From positions 2,354,001-2,418,000 of the forward strand of contig OZ037770.1 of the NCBI GenBank assembly GCA_964035545.1: a stretch of DNA of 64,000 bases, given 5' to 3'. A program made the position numbers and the translations under genes. This document shows positions 31,628 through 42,600 of this stretch, piece by piece. How positions within the stretch are numbered: position 1 is the stretch's first letter; each line of letters begins with the position of its first letter. Under the pieces are notes generated by a model that saw only the letters and a program-made list of their open reading frames with translations, was not told where the DNA came from and made no database searches. Origin of the DNA: Bugula neritina (lineage: Eukaryota; Bryozoa; Gymnolaemata; Cheilostomatida; Bugulidae).

Positions 31628-34578
31628 TCAAAGGTCAGGAGTAATGGCTGCCGAGCTAGTTTTAGAAGTTATCTTCACTGTAAGAGGAAAACCCTCAGCA
31701 GATTGTGAGGTCGTGCTCACCACCGGTTTAGGCTGAGGTAGTGACAACGAATTAGTTGGGGTCAAGGTCTTCTTCAACTGCTCCCTCTCTGGTTTCAAAA
31801 TTTTTCGATTTAATATTTTCTGTAAAGGCCTCGAATGTTTCGGTTGAACGTTGACTGGGGGTGAAATGTTCACTTCTGTTACGTTTATGCGTTCAGGGTT
31901 TGTTGAGTTTGTGACGTGAGCATTGGGCCTCACGAGTTTGGTGAATCTAAACTCAACTGAACCGGTCTTAGAAATCTTCAGCTCGGGATTGCAACTTCTC
32001 TCCGTGATTGGCTTGTAGGTTATTCGTTCTGAGGTCAAAGGTCGTTTGACTGGCACTTCACTGTCCACTCGTATCTCTTCTTGTTTTAATGCCTAAAATA
32101 TTTGCAAGTACCAATTACTTATTATATAAACTCTAAAAAATAATGTTTGACATGCGCCGGCAGTTGCCCGCCATTAAATTGAGTTTTGTCTTATACAAAA
32201 GTGTTTCATAGACTTGCTAAGATACAGAATGGAAAGTTTATCCTTTCAGTACATTTGTACTTCAAACAGCAGAAGTTTACTGATCCACATTTAGCCTGTA
32301 CCAAATAGATTCAATATATATTTAGAAGTTTCAGGTAGAAGAAAGGCTTTTTATAGCCTACGACTCACCTGTTTGATGCTTTCATTCAGCTGTATGTAGA
32401 AGTGAGGTAGTACCAAGGGTAGGTGTTTGTCATTTCTCCCTCTCCTTCTATACACATGCAACTTGCTTAACTAAAACAGGTCAGGGAAGGCATTCAACTC
32501 CTTAACAATCAGGCAATTCACCTCCATCTTATAGTAAACAACCATTGTGAACTTTACAACAGTCTACCATGTTGACTCACTCATTCCTATCTCTTATTAA
32601 TATAATTATGTTGTTTTTCACTAAATACAGTTGATTTTCTCTACTTCACATGTTAACTGTTGTAAAACAAGATTTTATCCCCCACATAAACTTGAAGACC
32701 AAAGGTAGATGCACTCAATTAAAGCAGCACAATTATAGTTAAATATTTAGCATTTGATCTTAACATTACTATAGTACTTGATGAGAGCACAGGCTATGCA
32801 ATGACCTCTCTTGAATCACCGTTGTGTAGCATGTTGTATATTCTGGAGATGTATTTGCTTGAACCCCATTTCTTAGCCTCGAATCCAAGCTTTAGGCTGT
32901 CTAGGGTTGAAGTTGGGCTGCAGTTTTCATTTAGCTCAGGTAGTTCTGTGCTCAAGTAGAGTTTACTGGGGGATGTAGTACCGTCTCCATATGTGTTCCT
33001 GTGATACAAAGAAATTCAAGCTACATTAGAATTACAGCATAATTTTGGTTACTATGGTAACGGCGACATTGCTGAAAAGTTTCCATACTGTATTTCTAAC
33101 TCGGCTCAAATCAAAGATGAAATTGATTTCTATTAATTTGCAACTGATTCGTTTCTTATGATGAACTCCCGAACATGCTGTATAAAATCAATCAATTCAT
33201 GTGACAATTTGAGTTCTTTGTCATTCATCAATCAAATCAATAATCGTGTTTATTAGATCATAGACTCATTCACAGTTCAATTGGAATAAACAGTAAATTT
33301 AATCGCGTAACAATGTTGGAATAACACACGTTTTGTGTTCTGTTATGTGCATAACTGTCACGTTTTTTCTTACAAAAGAGTTTTATCTATAGCTTGCTAT
33401 CAGCTTTATTCTATACAGTGTTTTATTAAAAATATAAATGTTGTTTATTCTGTTTGAAATATACTTAGAAATTTGCATGAATTTTATTTAGAATATAGAC
33501 AAGTTTCGCTTAATAACTGTCAATCATTACATTTTGCTTTTAGTATCAAGTATGGTAACCAGTTACTCTTTTATTGCTAAACATTAATATTATGTTCACA
33601 GATATAGGATATTATATCTATTCCTATCATATTTACTTATAAATCATTATCATTCATATATCAATCAATTTGAATTTGTTGCTCTCTATCTAATAAACAC
33701 TATAGTGATCATAGTAATAAATTATCACAGTGTTAGATAATATAATATCATACAATATAATACCATAATAATATTATATATAATGAAAACATACATCCTG
33801 TATGCAACAAAAATTTCAATTTACGAAATGTTCGTAATAGCAAACAGATTATTTTATGCAATGATGTGTTTTAGCCATATCGATTGTATATAGTAGTCGT
33901 ACCTCCAAAGGTTTTACCTGCAGATACTAAATGTATAGTAAATGTTACCTATATGGCCGGTCTGTGGCTTGTATCTTAGGTTCAAGGTCTTCAGTTCTTG
34001 TCCAATGATATGCTTGCTTCTTACCGGCTACTTTGGGGAGCTCCGTGCCTGGGTGACTGCTAGTAATTAGTGATGATCTCTAGAAATATATTATATACTA
34101 GTTAGTGATATATTATATAATACTAGTGATATATTATATAATACTAATGATATATTATATAATACTAGTTATATATTGTATACTACTAGTGATATATTAT
34201 ATAATACTAGTGATATATTATATAATACTAGTGATATATTCTATAGTACTAGTGATATATTATATAATATCACCGTTGAAAAAATATGCCCAAAAATATA
34301 ATATCAATTTTGTTGACTTCCTTACCAACACTACTAATTAGATAAATATTATCATATATAACGGTAGCTATACTATATTGCAATTATTTGCTTTTCTGTG
34401 TTGCCATAGCAACATCTGATATATGAGCACACAACTCCAATGTGGTTGTACAAATGTTATAGTAACTCACCAGAGTAGAACTGTGTCCACTGAAATGTCT
34501 GATTTCAGTCACAGATGCTTCTTTAAGCATTTTGCTCCAGGGCATCCCACTCATAGCCACCATGTCTCGGTAACTCAT
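31628..34578 (-). CDS. Unrecognised basic Ser/Thr-rich protein, 5 coding exons, 332 codons
   Basis: Coding exons on the minus strand, 5' to 3': 34578-34471, 34079-33949, 32998-32806, 32470-32369, 32092-31628. Phases join cleanly (0, 0, 2, 0, 0) and all introns are GT-AG; the third donor, GTCATT, is weak. The start ATG at 34576-34578 is supported by an in-frame TAG upstream. The protein opens MSYRDMVAMSGMPWSKML. A conserved-looking middle part follows: KQAYHWTRTEDLEPKIQATD, WGSSKYISRIYNMLHNGD, and a basic YRRRGRNDKHLPLVLPHF. The tail of about 150 residues is rich in Lys, Ser, Thr and Pro and looks disordered. No signal peptide, membrane segment or catalytic motif is visible. I do not recognise the family. 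Confidence 0.78.
34085..34268 (-). repeat. 21-bp AT-rich array abutting a 3' splice site
   Basis: About eight units of GATATATTATATAATACTAGT. On the minus strand every unit ends ATATATCACTAG. This matches the real acceptor ATATATTTCTAG|AGATC of the 34079-33949 exon, which lies directly at the array's edge. The 21-bp period keeps a reading frame open on the plus strand, giving a spurious Ile/Tyr repeat ORF. Confidence 0.9.
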
Positions 34579-35930
34579 TCTCACAATAGTTAGGATCCTA
34601 AGCTATAAGCTGACTTTTCCAGTTTCCCACCTGTAGAATATATAATAAGTTGACAGTCTATAGAAATGCAAACAAAGTATTATAACTTTAAACAGTTGCA
34701 AGCAGTGTTTTAGTGAAAACTTTCCCAACGGATTTATTTACTTTAAAATATGCATCTTTTTAAATACTATAAGCTATAATAATAAAAGTTATAATAATAT
34801 AGTAAATAATATTTGGGTAATTTAAGCAACTTTAGTGACATGTTATTATTGTTAACAAACATCCAGTAATTATCCCAAATTAAAAGAAAACTAAATATAT
34901 TTAACTTATCGATTTAAAACTAACTACCAACTTCAGATGGTATTTTGATATAATGATTTGAGTTTGGGTAAAAGCCAACATTTATATTCTGAGGAAGAGT
35001 AAATTTAAACTATAAATATTCAAACTTCCTTAAGCAAAGGGTATAGTAAAGTTAAGAACTGAGGCTTGTGAATTAACAGCTGGAAAAGTAATTACTTTTG
35101 GAATATAATTTTCCTGTATCAATATGACATTTCCTACTGTAAGCTATCAAATCCGCTATTATATAGCTGATTGACAGCTACTACAGGTGCTTGACATCGT
35201 ATGGTTAGAGTTATAGTATTTTAAAAACATGAATAAAGTTTCCAGCCAATTAACTGTGTTTTGACAGTGAAAGTTTCTGCTGTTTCAAATTTTAAGTTGT
35301 TCATAGGCCAACATAATTTGTCATAGCCTTTGGTCGTATAAACTATACCAGCCAATTCAAACTATCACTCTATTCAAATATAATATAAATATAAATAAAT
35401 ATATTTATCAATCAAAGGATATCTAATTAGATTAGCATTAGCGAAACAGCATTAGGCTTAAACTGAGGAATAAATAGCTATAACTATACAATGAAACATA
35501 TAATTGCATTAAATAACTTAACATAATTTCAACTTCAATTACTGATGACTACATTAATAATTGAAAACATAATAATTTGGCAATATAATTGGTAATCACT
35601 TTGATATATCTTCATATAACATTGTATGTACTGCATGTACTGTATGTATGGTAATTAGGTATAAAATAGTAATATACAGTGCACCCTCTATAATATCTCG
35701 TTTTGTGTGTATATAAGGACAAAATGTCCGAATTTAACTGATCCGTGAGTCAAGTCTGAAATTCTATGCTAAGTCACAAATTGAAGTTTCCAACCATAGC
35801 TTAGTGAGACTATATCAGCTAGTATAATAAGAATTTACAATTTACCTGGTTGTTTTATCAGTTCATTTGCTCTGGCAGCACTTCTCGCTGCCGATGGAGC
35901 AACTGCGAGCTACAGAGCTACTGAAAAGTT
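34579..35930 (-). other. Probable 5' UTR exons of the 31.6-34.6 kb gene
   Basis: The start-codon exon extends upstream to an acceptor TTCTACAG|GTGGG at 34630. A likely non-coding exon ends with donor AACCAG|GTAAATTG at 35846 and reaches back to about 35927, in a locally GC-richer stretch. No long ORF is present there on the minus strand. The true transcription start is not identified. Confidence 0.45.
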
Positions 35931-36176
35931 ACTTTTCATTACACTCACTGCTAATCTATCCATACAATTACACTTCAGTTCAACTTTTTATGTTTACAAA
36001 TATTGACATAAAGCTTAGTCTATGTGAAGCTAACGACCTAAGAAAATTGCTTGCAGTTCAATAGTCTATCAGTTGATCATCTAACTGAATGTTCAACTCT
36101 CTATGGTCTTTCATTGTCTTCGAGTAATCAATCGAGTGGAAATGTGGAAATGCGTCAGATTGCACCAAACCAAACA

Positions 36177-36745
36177 CTTTAGCACACTCTGTATTCTATA
36201 GCACACTCTCTATTCTATAGCACACTTTGTATTCTATAGCACACTCTGTATTCTATAGCACACTCTGTATTCTATAGCACACTCTGTATTCTATAGCACA
36301 CTCTGTATTCTATGGCACACTCTGTATTCTATAGCACACTCTGTATTCTATAGCACACTCTGTATTCTATGGCACACTCTGTATTCTATAGCACACTCTG
36401 TATTCTATGGCACACTCTGTATTCTATAGCACACTCTGTATTCTATAGCACACTCTGTATTCTATAGCACACTCTGTATTCTATAGCACACTCTGTATTC
36501 TATAGCACACTCTGTATTCTATGGCACACTCTGTATTCTATAGCACACTCTGTATTCTATAGCACACTCTGTATTCTATGGCACACTCTGTATTCTATAG
36601 CACACTCTGTATTCTATGGCACACTCTGTATTCTATAGCACACTCTGTATTCTATGGCACACTCTGTATTCTATAGCACACTCTGTATTCTATAGCACAC
36701 TCTGTATTCTATAGCACACTCTGTATTCTATAGCACACTCTGTAG
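36177..36745. repeat. 19-bp minisatellite, about 30 units (TATTCTATAGCACACTCTG)
   Basis: Nearly perfect 19-bp units, some with TATGG in place of TATAG. It lies about 250 bp upstream of the probable first exon of the minus-strand gene. The unit shares its first nine bases and its length with the array at 42.5-43.4 kb. Confidence 0.95.
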
Positions 36746-36973
36746 CATGTAAGCTATATAGTATAGCACACTATATAGCCTAGTAGACTATATATGTAAC
36801 ATAACAACACGGTATATTCTTTAGCATGGCATGTTATATAGTAGCTATAGCACACTTTATAATAACATAGCACATTCTGTGGTGAAACATACACTTTAGC
36901 ATAACATAGTTTTACTGCTATTTTTGTTGAAAACTGCTTTTAGTGTGTTCTAATGTTATTATATGATATAGAG

Positions 36974-37194
36974 CAGGGGTGGGCAACTTGGGGCCCTGGG
37001 GGTCACCTGTGGCCTTTTGCCCATTTTTCAGTGGCCCTTTTAATGCTTAGGACAGGTAAAAAATGATATCTACATTCTGATTGGCATGGTATTATTTTGC
37101 TATAGTAAACTCTAATATGTGTGCAATCATGTAGCCCTCCATTTTGGCTAACTTCTGAACCTGGCATTCATGCAAAAGAAGTTGCCCACTCCTG
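36974..37194. mobile_element. hAT-like MITE
   Basis: Begins CAGGGGTGGGCAACTT and ends AAGTTGCCCACTCCTG, 16-bp inverted repeats with one mismatch. Flanks ATATAGAG and TTAGAGAG match at six of eight positions, compatible with a decayed 8-bp target duplication. There is no coding capacity. Confidence 0.78.
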
Positions 37195-39608
37195 TTAGAG
37201 AGAGTGTAAAAAGGCAAGCATTACTATATTATGTAACGGGAATCTTTTAGCTATTTTATTTGACAGTTTCTGCAGTATGAACTTTGATATTGTCTAGAGA
37301 CATGTCAGCAATCACTTGCCATCACTTGTCATCATCTCTCATTACACACACAAGTGCATACACCACTTCTCTACTTGATATTTTCAGCATATGACATATA
37401 TGTAAGAAATGAGGGTTATCTTCTCTTTTACTCAATTTGAATAAACATTATTAGTATATACACGCTTTTGTAAAGAAAGATTGTAAATGCTGAATAGATG
37501 TGAAACAATCCTATAATGTGGGAATTAATACACAGGGGAGATAATTTACATTACATGAAATAATTTTCAGATATTCAACTGAAAGAAATATATAATAAAA
37601 TCAATTTAAAAGCATATTTTATAACTTATAAAATGGCAATATTTAATAAAATTACTGCATTTAATGATATGTTTCAGTGTAGACTCAAGGTAAAATATAG
37701 TTATTTTATATAAATCAACTGAAAGTTGAAGAATTATATAAATTAATAAATACATTTCTTAGAATAATAAATCTTATTTAGATAGCTGACTCCTAGTTGT
37801 CCTACTATTTCAAGTTGCCTGATTGAAACTATTAAATTCTCATTTCCACACAATATTGACTGTTCAAAGCTTTAAGTAAAGCTTTTTTGTGAAAGCCTTT
37901 TTTGGCTGTTAGCTATTTTTGTTGTGGTGTAAGTTAGTTGATTGTACTCATTTCTCTATTAGTTTTTCTTTTGTTAAAAAATGCACATAACTTACACTTT
38001 ATTGATAAAATTTTTGCTACTTTCCTTTTAATAAGCAATAAATTTAGTTGCCTTCTGCATCTGTGCCCTGAGAATAGACATCCATGCCATACAGCATCTG
38101 TGCAGTCACAGCTAGATTCACAATGTTCACACTGCATGATGTCTATTAGCGTTCATTAACCTCTCCAGACAAACTACTTTCAATTCAGTGTTAAGATTGG
38201 CAAACTTGAATTACATTTCATTGGGACACTTTACCAGAGTTGTAAGCTAATATATAGTGAATAATAGAACCTATATAATACTATAATACACTTAAGCTGC
38301 AATATTCCGTTTATAAGGGTCCCTAATCGTCCACTCCAGGGTGTTATATTGAAGTTAAATAATAATATATTATTGTATTTATGTAATTATGCTTTAATAT
38401 GTTGCCTGAAAAGGTTTAGCACCTAGAAATCTTGCATTTAGGCTTGGGTGTGAATGCAACAATAATTATAGATGTAGCAGTTCAACTTTTATAAAAAAAT
38501 TCATTTGAGAAATGTTTTACTACACAAAGCTAATACCAGCCATACCAGTGATAGCACAGGAGGGGTAAGTCTATGTATTTGTAGGTTTATATTTCAGTCC
38601 ACTGCTTTTTCCGGATCAATTACTAAAAGTCGAATTTCAATTGATTTGAAGTTTTGAAGTGTATAGATGGGTTTATTGCCAAAACTAACTGTTTGTGGAT
38701 AAATAGTTATATAGAAAAACTGTGAAGCATTCTCTAACATGACTTGAAAAAACTCAAACTGTATTTCTCCTAACATGAATTTGCATGGCTTAAAAAATAG
38801 TAGCTCATGCTTAGAAACTATAATATACAATATTATATTTGATGACTTATTAGACATATTTCTTCTTGTTCTTCATAAATTCCGTGTTTCATGCCAAATA
38901 ATTTGTCATCCCCAGTCTTCTGTGTACCAGCTATAGACTAAGGCTTATAAGTGTTATGGGTAAATGGGCAGGCAGTTTTGGACCCCTGCCTGCTAGAAAA
39001 CAAAATCTACCTTCAATCACAGGCTGTACTTTTCTGACACTTGACAACTTGTTGCAAGCACCTTGCAAGGTGTCATGTCATGTAGTTTGATACTGTAGTT
39101 TAAAGTACGTGCTATAAGGGCACTTGATGGCACTAGTCAGACCACCCATGCTAAAGAAAACTTTACTTTGGAGCACTTAGGGCACTTGCCAAATTCATAA
39201 TCACTACTTAACATCATGAACAAGTTTGCTCAAAATAGTTTTTCTTTCACATTCGGGTTGTGTGTCACCTACCCTTTCTTTCAGCAAGATTTGCATAAAG
39301 GATTTATGCTGGTGTTATGGCTACAATACAAATTTAATTTCGCACTCATGTTTCGTTTTTTGTTTTCAAGTTTGTGATAAGAATCTAGAAAGAAAATAAT
39401 AGTTTCTATTATGAATAGCTGGGCGAATCACGTTACAGCGTAAGACGTAATATTTCAATGCATTATATTCAGCTTTCTGGGTGAATATAAACCAAAGGTT
39501 ATTGTTTGACTGTTTATGGACATACTAACTGCCTGTTAACTGACTGTGGCTGTAAGTTACCTCTTACCAAGCTGTAAGTTACGTCTACCAAGCTGTTAGT
39601 TACACACC
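37195..39608. other. AT-rich non-coding stretch upstream of the 39.6 kb gene
   Basis: No supported exon found. An 87-codon minus frame at 38594-38857 has no splice context or recognisable motif. Near-duplicates of CCAAGCTGTAAGTTAC lie just before the start codon at 39609 and are probably part of its 5' UTR or promoter. Confidence 0.5.
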
Positions 39609-42600
39609 ATGAAACTTACTCAGCAGCTTTTCACAGACTTGTCAGACGTTCCTCCTGACGAAATTTGGTAAGAAAACTGTTTTTTTTTCAATAGTTGGGA
39701 ATGTCTGAAGTGTCCATTCAAGTTTGAAGTAGTATTCTATTTAGGTCTGCAAAATTGTTTAACGTACAATGTTATAGACTTTAATCATCGTGTCATTATT
39801 ATGAATAGTTTTATTTTAATTTGAAAAGTAATATTATGAATTTTTATTAAAGAAAATTATACTTGCTATCAAATAAACAAGAAGGTGCTAGAAAATAAAG
39901 TGTGTACTCAACTACCTTGTCAAATTCCCACCACTGGGCTTTTATTAAAAGAATCGTCAAAAAGAGTGTCATTTCTATAAAGCAAACACTTTTAGATTTT
40001 CTCATTCACTCATCACAATTACATGCAGGTAATACAGGTAATTCATTTTTACGGGTAAAACCCAAGTCTCAAAGCACTTTTTATTGACTAGTGACTTTTA
40101 TTTATTACAGTGATGGATCCAGCAAGAGTGGCGGACCCCCTATGGAAAAGTTGCAGGTGTACGGTAATCAGCTGAGTCAGCAGAGGTTGTCTCCCCCGAC
40201 ATCTCCTCATCCTCCCACCACAGCCACAACGGTACTCGACCAATCTCCATTCTCCATACATAGTCCTAGTTCTAATAAGCAACCGTCTATGGTAAGGGTA
40301 TCAGGCTGGCCTCCCGCATAGCACTGCACTATCTCTGTCTGAGATTCCTGGTAGCTGTAGAGGAGTGGGTTTGGTAGTTAGACGCTGTGCACTTGTTTCT
40401 ATTCCAAATTACTTTTATGACTGTTCAACTTGGTTAAAATAAAATTTCTCAAATCAGTAGAAAGTCATTTAGTCAAGAATCTCAAACACCATTTTCTCAA
40501 TCAGATGGGTGGGGAAGAGGCCATCAGATTTGATAATACTGAAGACTGGAAAATAGTGTTGATACTGTGGCACTGTGTTATTAAGCTGATCATCAGGTTG
40601 AATTATCATAACTTTCATTGTTTAATGAAGCAATTGCAGGTGAATTGACAATTTATTGGTTGTAGCTACTACAAATTAAATTGAATTATTCCACAACTTG
40701 CAGTTTTCCGCCTGGGTTTGCAGGAAAAATAGCAATTAGTTTGAAAAAAATGAATATTGCATCAAATTTAATTATAATGTGCTAAAAATCAGTTCTTTCA
40801 TTATACTAGTTTAATTTGTTTGAACACCAAAAGTTGTTGTGGCTATTTATGATCAATGATGAATTATTATGATGGTTCAAAGAATATCAAAGTTAAAGTT
40901 GGCAAGTGAGGATTATAACTTCTTTTTGAAAAATTGTCATCTACTGTTGAAACTTGCAGACGTACAGCAGCCATATTGTATTAACTGTTCACCATGTCAC
41001 TGAGCATGTGCAGGATGTTCGGGTTAACTATCAGCAGACGTGAATTCAATCTAGTGTTGGCATAGGCAATTTTTCTTACACGTTGGAGATTTAAAACAAT
41101 GCTTGTATAGAAAACTCCGTAATAATCAGTAGAGTCATCTAGTTCGTCATGGTTCCTGAACCGTGACCGTAGACATTGCACTCGCACAACGGGCATGTTA
41201 AGATGTAAGACTTCAAAATCCTAAGAGACTTGTTAATATTTATGTAGAATCAAAAGAGTTGCATAACAAAACAAAAGAGTGATTGTTCGAAATGAACTGC
41301 TGTGTTATGCAATGTAATCAATCACATCAAAAGTAACACTCAGCTTGTGACTTAGGAAAGTAACTAAAGAGAAACTCTGCCAACAAATCAATTGAAGTGA
41401 AGTTAGTTGAGCAGAAGAAAAGCTCTGTGGAAAAAATCAATCAAACGTTTGATTAAAGGAAAAAAAAATTCTATGAAGAGTAGCAAAATTATAACTCACT
41501 AGTGTTTCTGTTTTAATTTTCACATTTGTTTGAGCTGGTTTTTAATTTTAAGCACTACTTCAAGCCTAAAGTTCTGGACTCATTGCACCCTCTTCCGCTT
41601 TATACTTTCAATATTTTTTTAATTTTCAATACAGTTATTCACATTGCATATATTGCATATATGTTTGTAAGCCCGGTGGTATATGTAGCTTCTAATATGG
41701 TTGTAATACGATTATCTTTAACTCATAGTCACCCTGAAAATTTATTCCAGTTTTGACTCAAAATATTTGCTCTTCTCTTTCAGTTGAGAAGATATGAGTT
41801 TATTAGAAGAAGTCTCACCAGAACAGAAAAGCCAAGCAGTCCCACGTTTGTCATTGAAGGTCGTAAAGTCACACACAAGGCAACCAATGGGGAGTCAATT
41901 TTGCCAGAATCCGAGTCGTCATTTAACGACAGTAAACTAGATTTTGATCCAATCGCTTTTCTAGAAGGTAAAATGGCGCCTCTGAAATCCCTAAAAATGC
42001 CTTCCACTACGAAAAATAAAACCGAGGGAGTTCAACCAGCAAAAGGAACAGCAACATCTGTCATACTTCCTGTCTTGCATATAGAGGGTGAGTCATACTT
42101 CCTGTCTTATTGAATCTCCAAATTTGGAGATCGAGTAAAAAAGCAAATAAATTGTCTACAAAGAAGAAGTAATTTTGTAAAAATCAACAAAGTTAACTTT
42201 AATTCGTCAATCAAAAAGTGAAATACAAAACCATGAAGCATATAATAATAATAGTAATAATAACTCTGATCAAATTGAATTTGAATCTTTATAAATTCTA
42301 CTGAAATTATCTGCCAAAGAAAGCATTAGTGACCAAAATCTTTTCCATACTTTTGCATTATCCGTTTTATTTACTACTTCACACTTCTCCGCTCTTTATG
42401 AAAATGTAAACAATTTCGTTTTGATGTTAGCATATCAAAAATTAAACTTCTATCTGATTCTATTAGCACTATGCTTTTACAGTCTGGTCTGATACAGACA
42501 TATACTATCTATTCTAAACTCTGCTATCTATTCTATACTCTACTAGCTATTCTAAACTCTACTATCTATTCTATACTCTACTAGCTATTCTATACTCTAC

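Noticed and set aside
34105-34341. Plus-strand frame rich in Ile/Tyr repeats
   Set aside because: It is the 21-bp AT-rich array read in frame, with no coding character.
35680-35710. Pogo/Tigger-like end CAGTGCACCCTCTATAAT
   Set aside because: Resembles a transposon terminus after TA, but no matching inverted end was found nearby.
38594-38857. 87-codon minus-strand frame
   Set aside because: Phe/Ile/Lys-rich composition as expected by chance in AT-rich DNA; no splice context or motif.
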